41,563 nucleotides of DNA from JBBRYB01 sp038238115 (GTDB taxonomy: Bacteria; Actinomycetota; Actinomycetes; Propionibacteriales; Nocardioidaceae), in the NCBI GenBank assembly GCA_038238115.1, contig JBBRYB010000030.1, positions 1 through 41,563 on the forward strand, written 5' to 3'. This document shows, piece by piece, positions 7,661-15,476 of this stretch; position 1 is the stretch's first letter, and each line of letters starts with the position of its first letter. The notes below the pieces were generated by a model, which was not told the DNA's origin, ran no database searches, and worked only from the letters and a program-made list of their open reading frames with translations. The position numbers and the translations under genes are program-made.

Positions 7661-9453
7661 TGTGGTCTGCCGCTCCCTGGCAGGAACTCCTGCGCCTTCG
7701 TCTTCAGGCCTTCCTTGAGCACACCCCATCTGTTCGCGTCTCCCTTAGCCAATGCGAGGGCCGCGTCCTTGATCTGCTCGAACGTGGCGTGCGGTGGAAT
7801 GGGTGGGATATCAGGGTCGGTGTGGACGTCCAGGACGGTGGGGCGGTCGGCGGCAAGGGCTCGATCCCATGCCGGTCCGAGAGCGTCGGGGTCGGTGACC
7901 GTCTCTGCGGCCAGGCCAAGGCTGGTAGCCCATGCGGCGTAGTCGACGTCGGGAAGCGTCTGGGACTCCTCGAACTTCGGTGCGCCTTCCATGGCGCGCA
8001 TCTCCCAGGTGACCTGGTTGAGGTCGTTGTTGTGCAGGACTGCCACGACCAGCCGCGGGTCTGTCCACTGCCGCCAGTAGTGCTTGACGGTGATCAGCTC
8101 GGCGAGACCGTTCATCTGCATCGCGCCGTCCCCGACGAACGCGATCACTGGACGGTCAGGGTGGCCGAACTTGGCGCCGATGGCATACGGCACACCGGGT
8201 CCCATGGTCGCGAGGGTGCCCGACAGGGAACCGCGCATGTTGCCCCGGAACCGCAGGTGGCGGGCATACCAGTTGGCTGCGGAGCCGGAGTCGGCCGTGA
8301 CAATCGCGTTGTCCGCAAGGCGCGACGAAAGCTCCCAGAACAATCGCATCGGGTTAATCGGGTCAGCGCTGACCATTGCTTCGGCCTGCATCGTGTGCCA
8401 CCAGGAAGCCACGTTCTTCTCGATGCCCTCGCGCCAGGAGCTGGCTTGCTTCGTTTCGAGATGCGGGAGGAGAGCGCGCAGCGTCGTTGCCGCGTCGCCG
8501 ACGAGGTTGACCTCGTAGGGGTACCGCATGCCGATCCACTTGGCGTCGATGTCGATCTGGATCGCTCTCGCTTGGTCGAGGTCTGGCATGAACTGGGTGT
8601 AGGGAAAGTTCGAGCCGACGGTGAGCAGGGTGTCGCAGTCGCGCATCATCTCATAGCTCGGCCGGGTGCCGAGCAGCCCGATGGAGCCAGTCACATACGG
8701 CAGGTCGTCTGGCAGCACATCCTTGCCCAGGAGTGCCTTCGCCACCCCAGCGCCGAGGACGTCGGCGACCTGTTGCAGTTCGCCGCGAGCCCCGCGAGCC
8801 CCCTGGCCGGCCAGGATCGCGACGCGCTCGCCGCTGTTGAGGATCTCGGCGGCCTTAGCGATGCCGTCGTCGGCAGGCGATGTCATGGGCCACGTCGTGC
8901 CCAGGCTCGAAGGCACCATCTTGAACGCATGACCGGGAGCGACGTACTCAAGCTCTTGGACATCGGACGGAATGATGATCGCGGTCGGGGCCCGCTCGGC
9001 AACCGCGGTGCGGATGGCCCGGTCGAGCACGTTGGGCAGCTGCTCCGGGACCGTGACCATCTGTACGTAGGCACCGGCCACGTCCTTGTAGAGGCTCAGC
9101 AGGTCGACCTCCTGCTGGTACGAGCCCCCCATCGCTGATCGGTTGGTCTGGCCGACGATCGCCACCACCGGGACATGGTCCAGCTTGGCGTCGTACAGGC
9201 CGTTCAACAGATGTATCGCGCCCGGGCCCGAGGTCGCCGCACAGACACCGAGGCGGCCGGTGAACTTCGCGTACCCCACCGCCTGGAACGCCGACATCTC
9301 CTCATGCCGGGACTGCACAAACTGAGGCTGGTTCTCTGCGCGTCCCCAGGCAGCTAGCAGTCCGTTGATGCCGTCACCGGCATAACCGAAGACGTGGACG
9401 ACCCCCCATTGGCGGAGGCGTTGCAAGAGGTAGTCGGCGACGGTCGGTGCCAT
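7657..9453 (-). CDS. Thiamine diphosphate-dependent enzyme, pyruvate oxidase-like
   Basis: 598 residues from ATG 9453, preceded by AAAGGAAA. Three-domain architecture: N-terminal PYR domain with the catalytic Glu51 (SRHEEMSAF), a middle FAD/nucleotide-type domain (about 190-330, LAGQGARGA), and a PP domain with the ThDP/Mg motif starting VGDGAMQMNG and ending LHNNDLNQ. Overall it is closest in pattern to pyruvate oxidase/PoxB-type proteins rather than acetolactate synthase, as far as can be judged by eye. It would decarboxylate a 2-oxo acid, possibly pyruvate arising from sugar-acid breakdown. The downstream enolase-family gene is coupled by ATGA. Other options are a benzoylformate- or oxalyl-type decarboxylase. 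Confidence 0.85.
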   Translation of the reverse strand: MAPTVADYLLQRLRQWGVVHVFGYAGDGINGLLAAWGRAENQPQFVQSRHEEMSAFQAVGYAKFTGRLGVCAATSGPGAIHLLNGLYDAKLDHVPVVAIVGQTNRSAMGGSYQQEVDLLSLYKDVAGAYVQMVTVPEQLPNVLDRAIRTAVAERAPTAIIIPSDVQELEYVAPGHAFKMVPSSLGTTWPMTSPADDGIAKAAEILNSGERVAILAGQGARGARGELQQVADVLGAGVAKALLGKDVLPDDLPYVTGSIGLLGTRPSYEMMRDCDTLLTVGSNFPYTQFMPDLDQARAIQIDIDAKWIGMRYPYEVNLVGDAATTLRALLPHLETKQASSWREGIEKNVASWWHTMQAEAMVSADPINPMRLFWELSSRLADNAIVTADSGSAANWYARHLRFRGNMRGSLSGTLATMGPGVPYAIGAKFGHPDRPVIAFVGDGAMQMNGLAELITVKHYWRQWTDPRLVVAVLHNNDLNQVTWEMRAMEGAPKFEESQTLPDVDYAAWATSLGLAAETVTDPDALGPAWDRALAADRPTVLDVHTDPDIPPIPPHATFEQIKDAALALAKGDANRWGVLKEGLKTKAQEFLPGSGRPQ

Positions 9454-9530
9454 CGGTGTTTCCTTTCATCTGTAAGGTGGCGGCTGACGAGCCATAAGCG
9501 CATTGGTGTTGGGTTTGTGCTCTCAACTGG

Positions 9531-9947
9531 CTAGGTCGCGAGCGTGCGGGATGCCTGGCGTTCTGCTGCCACGCTCAGCGCGGCCAGCCCGCTTGCCACG
9601 GCGGCGGCAACCAGAGCAGGTCGCCGATATGCAGACGAGATGGCAGCCAGCATCACCATGGAAGCGGCATGTACGACGTCGACTCCCCCGATTGCGCGGC
9701 GTACCAACGGCACCGGATACCCGGTGAGGGCCACGGCCTCCGTGACGTGTCTGACACCAAGTATCCAGATCCCAGCGGCCACAACGTCACGTCTCGCGCT
9801 GGTGGCGCGTGGGCGGGAGATGACGTCGGACAGTCTTGCGGGCATGGTCAGGCACAGAACGCCCAGCAGACCTCGGGTAAGACTCAGCCGGGAATACGTG
9901 TCCTGCCTTGCCCTGACAGGCTCGCCGTCGTTGAGCGGCGACATCAT
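9531..9947 (-). CDS. Small membrane protein coupled to the SDR gene
   Basis: 138 residues from ATG 9947, whose ATGA overlaps the stop of the SDR gene. After about 25 polar residues there are three to four weak hydrophobic helices (LLGVLCLTMP, VVAAGIWILGV, VVHAASMVMLAAISS and ALVAAAVASGLAALSVAA). No family recognised with confidence; similar proteins with an Arg-rich loop between helices occur beside SDR genes in actinobacteria, in my recollection. A role in the membrane next to the SDR enzyme is inferred from coupling. The next gene on the same strand (TPP enzyme) begins 77 bases further on, so it is probably the second gene of the long operon. Confidence 0.65.
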   Translation of the reverse strand: MMSPLNDGEPVRARQDTYSRLSLTRGLLGVLCLTMPARLSDVISRPRATSARRDVVAAGIWILGVRHVTEAVALTGYPVPLVRRAIGGVDVVHAASMVMLAAISSAYRRPALVAAAVASGLAALSVAAERQASRTLAT

Positions 9948-10948
9948 CGGCGTAGCCACCGTTTCGCGGATGCCGTGAGAATGGCTACCGCCGCCATTGA
10001 GCCGACTAGGCCATGATGCTGCGAAGCCCACATTTGACGACTGCGTCCCCTTGCCCGGTCGTCGAAGATGCCATGGGCGCCGTAGTCCGTGTCGTCGTCG
10101 GCCGGCTCCCACAGGTTCACCGGCTGATCTGCTGGTCGCGGCTGCTTCGCCTGTTGCGAAGAGAAGCCGGTCTTGGCGAGATAACGATCGAGTAGACCCG
10201 GCGCCACGGCGTTCGCGGCCAAGGTGGCCATCGTGCTGGATCCGACCCAGTACTCACGGCGACGCGGGTGCGCTGCCGCATAGACGACGGCAGACGCGGC
10301 GACCTCCGGCTGGTAGATCGGGGGGACGGGCTGAGCCTGGCGAGGCAGTCGTGACAGTACCCATGAGAACTGCGGCGTGTTAACGGCCGGCATCTGCACC
10401 ATCGTCACGTGCACGTTGCTGCGTTCGTGCAGGAGCTCGCAACGCATTGACTCGTGGAACCCCTGGATGGCGTGCTTGGCGCCGCAGTAGGCGCTTTGCA
10501 GCGGGATGCCTCGGTACGCCAACGCGGAACCCACCTGGACAATCGTGCCCCGGTCACGAGGCCGCATCCGCCTCAAGGCGGCCATCGTGCCGTACACATA
10601 CCCCAGATAGCTGACTTCCGTCACTCGCTTGAACTCCTCGGGAGCTATCTCGGAGAAGTGGGAGAACACCGAGGTGAATGCGACATTGACCCACACATCA
10701 ATCGGCCCCAGCTCAGCCTCGACACGCTCAGCAGCCGACTCGACCTGTTCGCTGTCGGCGACATCAACCGGCAAGACCAACGCGGTACCTCCAGCGCTAC
10801 TGACGTCGCGCGCAGCCCCCTCGAGGCCCACCCGCCCGCGGGCAAGCAAGGCAACCGACGTGCCGGACTGCGAGAAAGCGTGGGCGACAGCCCGCCCGAT
10901 TCCGCCGCTCGCGCCCGTCACGACAACTACCGGGGGACCATCTGTCAT
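9944..10948 (-). CDS. Short-chain dehydrogenase/reductase with a C-terminal extension
   Basis: 334 residues. The NAD(P)-binding TGASGGIG is at 11-18, the catalytic Ser141 (VGSALAY), Tyr154 and Lys158 (YCGAK) are in place. The usual NNAG is replaced by VNVA. The first 250 residues form the SDR fold, and the last 80 or so include a polar linker (WEPADDDTDYGAHGIFDD) and a final hydrophobic helix (GSMAAVAILTASAKRWLRR), suggesting membrane attachment. Substrate unknown. It is the first gene of the minus-strand operon and faces a divergent MarR gene across 176 bases containing two dyads, so MarR control is likely. Confidence 0.85.
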   Translation of the reverse strand: MTDGPPVVVVTGASGGIGRAVAHAFSQSGTSVALLARGRVGLEGAARDVSSAGGTALVLPVDVADSEQVESAAERVEAELGPIDVWVNVAFTSVFSHFSEIAPEEFKRVTEVSYLGYVYGTMAALRRMRPRDRGTIVQVGSALAYRGIPLQSAYCGAKHAIQGFHESMRCELLHERSNVHVTMVQMPAVNTPQFSWVLSRLPRQAQPVPPIYQPEVAASAVVYAAAHPRRREYWVGSSTMATLAANAVAPGLLDRYLAKTGFSSQQAKQPRPADQPVNLWEPADDDTDYGAHGIFDDRARGRSRQMWASQHHGLVGSMAAVAILTASAKRWLRR

Positions 10949-10964
10949 TCTCAGGCACCACCTA

Positions 10965-10976
10965 AGTCTCGAGACT
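10965..10976. promoter_or_regulatory. Palindrome in the SDR/MarR intergenic region
   Basis: AGTCTCGAGACT is a perfect 12-bp palindrome 17 bases upstream of the SDR start codon, where a repressor would block initiation. It is one of two dyads in the divergent region; no experimental support. Confidence 0.35.
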
Positions 10977-11085
10977 CAGCCCGAGAGAATCGTTGAGGAT
11001 TGCCCGGACACTGGCCAGGATCTGCGCAAGTCCTGGCTAGAGCCGGTCGCTCGGGACGGAAAGCAATACCTGTATACACGCAACC

Positions 11086-11101
11086 GTTGCGGGTGCGCAA
11101 C
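11086..11101. promoter_or_regulatory. GTTGCG-N4-CGCAAC dyad upstream of the MarR gene
   Basis: Exact 6-bp arms with a four-base spacer, centred about 31 bases before the GTG of the MarR gene and preceded by TATACACGCA, part of which (TACACGCA, 11075-11082) recurs at the second MarR gene. MarR proteins usually bind such 16-20 bp dyads in their own promoters. Confidence 0.4.
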
Positions 11102-11124
11102 TCCTGCGTAGTAGGGTAGGCCTC

Positions 11125-11640
11125 GTGAGAACAAAATCGGAGCAAGTCGATCCGGACGTCCAGGGACAAGTCGACGCCGCGCTAACCGCTGCCCGCGTCT
11201 TCGTCGCCATCATCGCCCAGTCGATCGAGGATCTCGAGTCCGAGATCAGCATTGTCCAGTTCCGTACCCTGGTCATCGTCGCTACCAGGGGACCGATGAA
11301 CGTCACAGCCCTCGCCGAGACTCTCGGAGTCCATGCATCGAACGCAACCCGCAGCTGCGATCGGCTGGTCCGCGCCGGACTACTCACCCGAACCGAATCC
11401 GCCCAAGACCGTCGACACCTCGAGCTTGCCCTCACGCCGACAGGTCATGCACTCGTCAAATCGGTCATGACGCGCCGACGAGAGGCACTTGCCGCGGTCA
11501 TCCAAGCCATGGCCCCAGCAAAACGGCGACAACTGTCAAGCGGTCTCAACGCCTTCGCAGAAGCAGCCAACGAGCCCCCAGATCCAGGACTCTGGCCAAC
11601 AACCGAAAGCCTCCCGACCTCCATCTCCACACGTTCCTGA
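11125..11640 (+). CDS. MarR-family transcriptional regulator
   Basis: 171 residues from GTG 11125, with AGGGTAGG shortly upstream. Helical dimerisation segments flank a winged helix: ISIVQFRTLVIVATRGP, then the recognition helix region VTALAETLGVHASNATRSCDRLVRAGLLTR and the wing ESAQDRRHLELALTPTG. The last 20 residues (ESLPTSISTRS) are unstructured. It is divergent from the SDR-led sugar operon, the classic layout for a MarR repressor that controls the neighbouring operon and itself. The inducing ligand is unknown. It resembles the second MarR gene at 12516 in architecture and may be a paralogue. Confidence 0.9.
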   Translation: MRTKSEQVDPDVQGQVDAALTAARVFVAIIAQSIEDLESEISIVQFRTLVIVATRGPMNVTALAETLGVHASNATRSCDRLVRAGLLTRTESAQDRRHLELALTPTGHALVKSVMTRRREALAAVIQAMAPAKRRQLSSGLNAFAEAANEPPDPGLWPTTESLPTSISTRS

Positions 11641-11690
11641 CGGCGAGAGGGTGCTCGTCGGGCTCAAGCCGACCGATACCGCCGAACCTG

Positions 11691-11936
11691 TCAGCCTTGC
11701 TCTTCGGGCATGGTGACAGGGCCGGGATCTGGTTCGTCGGCAGGCATCGTCGCGGAGTTGCCGTCTGGCTGCTCCTCGGGCATGGTGACAGGTCCCGGAG
11801 CTGGTTCGTCGGCAGGCATCGTCGCGGAGTTGCCATCGGGTTGCTCTTCCGGCATGGCGACTGAGCCTGCACCCGGTTCGTCGGCCGGCATCGTCCTCGT
11901 GTCATAGGTGCGTGCCCGTGGGGATGACTCATTCAT
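11691..11936 (-). CDS. Small acidic 24-residue-repeat protein
   Basis: 81 residues from ATG 11936, with AGAGG about six bases upstream. After a 14-residue head (MNESSPRARTYDTR) the protein is built of nearly identical 24-residue units that begin TMPADEP and continue through MPEEQPDGNSA: two complete copies (15-38 and 39-62) and a partial third (63-81). It is rich in Pro, Glu, Asp and Met with almost no hydrophobic residues, so it should be disordered and extracellular targeting is not indicated. No family recognised. Its ATG overlaps, as ATGA, the stop of a frame belonging to the broken oxidoreductase, so it may once have been the next gene in that operon. It converges on the MarR gene at 11640. 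Confidence 0.55.
   Translation of the reverse strand: MNESSPRARTYDTRTMPADEPGAGSVAMPEEQPDGNSATMPADEPAPGPVTMPEEQPDGNSATMPADEPDPGPVTMPEEQG
11694..11894 (-). repeat. 72-bp in-frame tandem repeat (about 2.8 copies)
   Basis: Copies start at each ATGCC-type TMPADEP codon block. Most differences between copies are single bases, including silent changes, so the array is recent or kept homogeneous and its period is a multiple of three. Confidence 0.85.
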
Positions 11937-12399
11937 TGTGAGCCTCTACCTTTCTCATCCGTCCTGTCTGGCGCGCCACCGACACGGCGGAGGGACCACG
12001 GACGTGGCCGAACCCAATGCCGACGGTGCCCTGACTGACTTTGATGTCGGCCCCCCACCCGAGAAGCGAGCTGCTCGAGTCGCGTTGCCGTTGTGGGGGA
12101 CGACATGTCAACCTCTGTATAGCGCAACCAGGGCGTACTGCCGTACAGACCCTTCGGACCCAGACGCCCATGGTTGACCGTGTCTCCAGGCCTTCCGCGG
12201 ACCCCGACCATCCGACCGTCCTTGACCGCGATGTCGCACCCGCACCCGTTGCTGCACAACAGGCACGCGGACTGCACCCAGCGGTCCACGTCAGACTAAG
12301 CGACCCCCTCCTCCAGAGGGAGGTCCACGCGGGTCGGCCAGACGGTTCCTCGCGAGGGGGGGTGCGTTCGCCCCAGATGTCAGTGATCCGATCGACCAT
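11933..12399 (-). pseudogene. N-terminal remnant of a molybdopterin oxidoreductase (nitrate reductase/formate dehydrogenase type)
   Basis: Reading leftward from 12399, MVDRITDIWGERTP is the start seen in actinobacterial molybdopterin oxidoreductases. After a frame change and an in-frame TAG the [4Fe-4S] module follows: VQSACLLCSNGCGCDIAV with CxxCxxxC spacing, then GRMVGVRG and NHGRLGPKGLYG. Similarity stops there, whereas an intact enzyme continues for at least 600 more residues. The gene is therefore an internally deleted, multiply mutated fragment. It suggests that a second molybdenum nitrate or formate enzyme was once encoded here, 11 kb from the intact narG. Confidence 0.75.
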
Positions 12400-12455
12400 G
12401 GCGGCTCGCGCCCTTTCGGCGTGACGTCTCCAGCCGACGTACCCGCAGATTCATC

Positions 12456-12475
12456 TACATGCGTACACGCATGTA
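12456..12475. promoter_or_regulatory. Perfect 20-bp palindrome, likely MarR operator
   Basis: TACATGCGT-AC-ACGCATGTA has nine-base arms with no mismatch and lies 40 bases before the chosen start of the second MarR gene. It contains TACACGCA, an octamer also present upstream of the first MarR gene. Confidence 0.6.
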
Positions 12476-12515
12476 TGCTGTTACGCAAGCAACGACGGGA
12501 GTGAAGGACTCGACT

Positions 12516-13001
12516 GTGGGTAAGTCAACGTCAACTTCGGACCCGGCGACCGGCGACGCGGCGGAGGCCTTCATCACCGCCAGTCGCGCCTTGGTCGGCA
12601 TCGCCATCCGCTCGATCAACGCTGCGCCACTCGAGATCACGCTTCCTCAGCACCGAGTCATGGTGGTGTTGGCGGCAGACGGACCCCAGAGCATCGGCCA
12701 GCTGGCAGAACAGCTGAGCATCGACCAGTCGAATGCGAGTCGGCTCTGTGACCGTCTCGAACGACTCGGCCTCATCACGCGGCAACGCTCGCGCACAGAC
12801 GGGCGAGCCGTCGACGTTTACCTCACATCCTCGGGAACGAAGCTCTTGAAGGCCGTGAACGCATACCGCCGCCGCGAGGTCCAGCGCGTCTTGGCCAGCA
12901 TGCCGGAGCGAGCGGTCGAGGCAGCCCTGCAGGCGCTCACTGCCTTCAGCCGGGCCGCCCGCGAGACCACCTGGCAGGACTGGTCCGTCCATGCACTCTG
13001 A
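12516..13001 (+). CDS. MarR-family transcriptional regulator
   Basis: 161 residues. I chose GTG 12516 because GAAGGA stands seven bases upstream; the longer frame from ATG 12459 would translate through the palindrome and looks unlike a protein N-terminus. Typical MarR layout: ITLPQHRVMVVLAADGP, winged helix with SIGQLAEQLSIDQSNASRLCDRLERLGLI, wing RSRTDGRAVDVYLTSSG and a C-terminal dimer helix (RRREVQRVLASMPERAVEAA). Probably autoregulatory through the upstream palindrome. Possible targets are the exchanger gene 166 bases downstream or the minus-strand oxidoreductase remnant. Confidence 0.9.
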   Translation: MGKSTSTSDPATGDAAEAFITASRALVGIAIRSINAAPLEITLPQHRVMVVLAADGPQSIGQLAEQLSIDQSNASRLCDRLERLGLITRQRSRTDGRAVDVYLTSSGTKLLKAVNAYRRREVQRVLASMPERAVEAALQALTAFSRAARETTWQDWSVHAL

Positions 13002-13167
13002 GCGAGGCCGACCAAGCAACCCGGCGAGGGATCGACACCCCTACCAGGGCGATGAGTCCCGCGTCAGGACCGCCGCAGTCCTGAGGACCCGCGGACGTGC
13101 AGAAGGACGGGGCTGCTCGCCGACGTGGTGGTCACCCCACCAAGGCTCTTTGAAGGAGACGGTACGG

Positions 13168-14271
13168 ATGGATTCCCTGCCCCTGTGGCTCTTGCTCGCG
13201 ATCTTCGTGGCATCAGCCGGCGTCATCTGGGGCGCCGGCATCCTCCTCTCAGAGACCACCGACGTTCTCGACGCGCGGCTCCATCTCGGCAGCGCGTTCG
13301 GAGGGCTCATCGTGCTCGCAGTGGCCACGAACCTGCCCGAAGTCGCGATCACCGTCAGCGCGGCCGTGGCGGGAAACGTGGACGTCGCCGTCGGCAACAT
13401 CTTGGGCGGAATCGCCATCCAGACGGTGGTGATCGCCGTACTCGACCTGCTGGGGAAGCGCGCGCCTGACGCGAAACCGCTCACCTACCGGGCGGCCTCC
13501 CTCACCCTCGTGCTCGAGGCACTGGCCGTAGTGGCCGTGCTCAGCGTCGTCGTCGCGGGCAGCCAGTTGCCGCCCAACCTCCTGGTCGCCCGAATGACTC
13601 CGGACGTCATCCTGATCGCCATGCTGTGGGTCGTCGGGCTGCTCCTCGTCCAGCGGGCCGGCCGTGGCCTGCCCTGGCATGAGGGGGGAGAAGCGCCGGA
13701 CGCGACCCCGCACCCGCAGGGGCATCGCACGCGCCACCGCAGCCACCCGCAGGCGGCGTCCGTGTCTCGAACCGGGAAGACACGAGATCCCCATCACCGG
13801 TCCACAAGCCGCACCGCGGCATTGTTCGCAGCAGCAGCCGCCGCCACGTTGGGCGCCGGCGTGACACTCGAGAAGTCGGGCGAGGCGGCATCCTCACAGG
13901 TCGGGCTCACCGGCGTCCTCTTCGGTGCCACGGTGCTGGCCCTGGCGACATCGCTGCCGGAGATCTCCACGGGCCTGCAAGCGGTACGTCAAGGCGACGA
14001 CAACCTCGCGATCAGTGACATATTCGGTGGCAACGCCTTCCTGCCGGTGCTCTTCCTGGTCGCAACCGTCATCTCCGGTAGGTCGATCCTGCCGCGCGCA
14101 CACCCCAGCGACATCTACCTCACCGCACTCGCCGCATTGCTCACCCTCGTCTACGCGGTGGGACTCATCTTCCGGCCGCAGCGGCGCGTCCTCGGCATGG
14201 GAGTCGACTCGTTGAGCGTGAGCGTGCTCTATCTCGTCGGACTGGGCGGACTCATCGCCATCGCACGATGA
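13168..14271 (+). CDS. Ca2+/cation antiporter (CaCA superfamily) membrane protein
   Basis: 367 residues from ATG 13168, with AAGGAG nine bases upstream. Two inverted halves of about five helices each are separated by a hydrophilic, His/Arg-rich loop (about residues 165-210). Each half has the alpha-repeat ion-binding signature: ATNLPEVAI with GNILGGIAIQT in the first and ATSLPEIST with DIFGGNAFLP in the second, with the conserved Glu in each. Members exchange Ca2+ (or other cations) for Na+ or H+ at the plasma membrane. The gene follows the second MarR gene on the same strand and could be its target. The exact ion is not evident. Confidence 0.85.
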   Translation: MDSLPLWLLLAIFVASAGVIWGAGILLSETTDVLDARLHLGSAFGGLIVLAVATNLPEVAITVSAAVAGNVDVAVGNILGGIAIQTVVIAVLDLLGKRAPDAKPLTYRAASLTLVLEALAVVAVLSVVVAGSQLPPNLLVARMTPDVILIAMLWVVGLLLVQRAGRGLPWHEGGEAPDATPHPQGHRTRHRSHPQAASVSRTGKTRDPHHRSTSRTAALFAAAAAATLGAGVTLEKSGEAASSQVGLTGVLFGATVLALATSLPEISTGLQAVRQGDDNLAISDIFGGNAFLPVLFLVATVISGRSILPRAHPSDIYLTALAALLTLVYAVGLIFRPQRRVLGMGVDSLSVSVLYLVGLGGLIAIAR

Positions 14272-14566
14272 CCTCGAAAGCACCCGCTAAGATTGTGCCC
14301 TTCCTTCAGGAGCGCACTGGGGTGCTCCGAGAAGCCGGACGTGCCAGAGCCTGTACAGACAGGCGGTTCACTACGAGCTGCGGGTATTGCGCGAGGGACC
14401 GAATTGGCGAAGTCATGTCGGAGCCAGAGCGAAATCGCAGGCTGCAGGCGCACGGCAGCGAGGCCGACCGACATAAGGACCGGACGTGGCCCGGGATCCC
14501 CTCTGTCGGACGCGCCCACGTGGGGCTCGGCGGTTCAAGCCTCAAGGCCTGTTTAGGATTCCACGT

Positions 14567-15010
14567 GTGACCACCGCAGCACCCCGGATGCCAGCCGAGT
14601 TTGTGAACCTGTGCGTCGCCGACGTGGTGGTGCGACTGCCTAAGACGATGTCCGTCGACACGCCTGTCCGCGACGCGCGAGCCGCGCTGCGCGATGACCA
14701 CGTCCACATGCTCTTGCTGACGGACCGAGGGCGGCTGCGCGGCACCCTGACCCGCGGTGACCTGCCGGATCACGCGGATGACATGGCCACGGCACTGCCG
14801 TACGCCGTGATCGAGGGCCGCACCGTGGGCAGTGACCTGCCCGCGGAGAAGGCGCGGCTGCTCATGATCAGCTTGGGCCAGCGGCGGTTGGTCGTTGTCG
14901 ACGACCAGGGCGCCCTTCTCGGTCTGCTCTGCCTGAAGCGCAAGCTCGCCGGCTTCTGCAGTGACGCAGATGTCAAAGCGCGGGAGTTCGTGCGATGTCA
15001 GGGGATGTGA
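14567..15010 (+). CDS. CBS-domain protein
   Basis: 147 residues from GTG 14567, with AGGA eight bases upstream. Two CBS motifs are visible: VADVVVRLPKTMSVDTPVRDARAALRDD with VHMLLLTDRGRLRGTLTRGDL, then a second pair in which the conserved helix ends LISLGQRRLVVVDD-type sequence followed by LLGLLCLKRK. CBS pairs bind adenine nucleotides or similar ligands and act as energy or redox sensors; stand-alone forms are common in actinobacterial stress islands. The DUF488 gene and metabolic remnants nearby fit such an island. No partner domain is present, so the target is unknown. The 295 bases upstream (14272-14566) hold no gene I can support. Confidence 0.75.
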   Translation: MTTAAPRMPAEFVNLCVADVVVRLPKTMSVDTPVRDARAALRDDHVHMLLLTDRGRLRGTLTRGDLPDHADDMATALPYAVIEGRTVGSDLPAEKARLLMISLGQRRLVVVDDQGALLGLLCLKRKLAGFCSDADVKAREFVRCQGM

Positions 15011-15476
15011 TGAAGCGGGTCCCCAGCAGCCGGGGAGTGCCGCATCGGGTAAGATTCCCCACTCCAGGAGCCGCGGGTCGCGCACAGCGGAGGGACGGTG
15101 GCTCGGCCACAGGTCGGAGCGCGCTGCCTGGTTGAGGGGCTTGAGCGCCGTGCTCAGCCGTCGGCGGTCGGGCTCCCTCATTCGGGCCACGATGATGGCC
15201 AGTTCTCGCTGCTGTCGGGCGGCTTCGTCCTCGGCATCGCCGACGTCGCGATCAGCGAACTGACCACGGTCAAGCTGGTGGATGCGCACGACGGGCATAC
15301 TGTTTGCGATCACCGCAGTCGTGCTGGTGGGGTACGGCGCCCGTGGCGCTGGTCCTGTGCGATTCCCCGACTCGCACCGTCCCCGCGGAGCCGCTCGGCC
15401 GGCGGTTTGCGGCACGGCGGCTCTACCGGCACGGGCGGCGGGCAACGATGACACCCCTCCACAGAGAGGACAGATG
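15011..15476. other. 466-bp region without an intact gene
   Basis: Apart from the MarR remnant on the minus strand (15104-15220) I see only short frames in other readings. The short hydrophobic stretch at 15294-15330 on the plus strand (GILFAITAVVLVGYGA) has no continuation. The last bases carry the ribosome site of the DUF488 gene. Confidence 0.5.
15104..15220 (-). pseudogene. C-terminal fragment of a MarR-type regulator
   Basis: In one minus-strand frame the piece RQQRELAIIVARMREPDRR, then RLSTALKPLNQAA, reproduces the pattern of the last dimerisation helix of MarR proteins (compare RRREVQRVLASMPERAVEAA in the intact gene at 12516). No helix-turn-helix precedes it. The match is about 38 residues and judged by eye. 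Confidence 0.4.

Noticed and set aside
11694..11894. CRISPR-like array
   Set aside because: The units are contiguous 72-bp in-frame repeats without unique spacers, encoding protein.
12459..12515. Upstream ATG start for the second MarR gene
   Set aside because: The first codons would lie in the palindrome, no ribosome site precedes it, and GTG 12516 has GAAGGA at good spacing.
14268..14570. 100-codon frame starting as ATGA at the exchanger stop
   Set aside because: Overlap looks attractive but the protein has no hydrophobic core or motif, and it runs into the CBS gene start.
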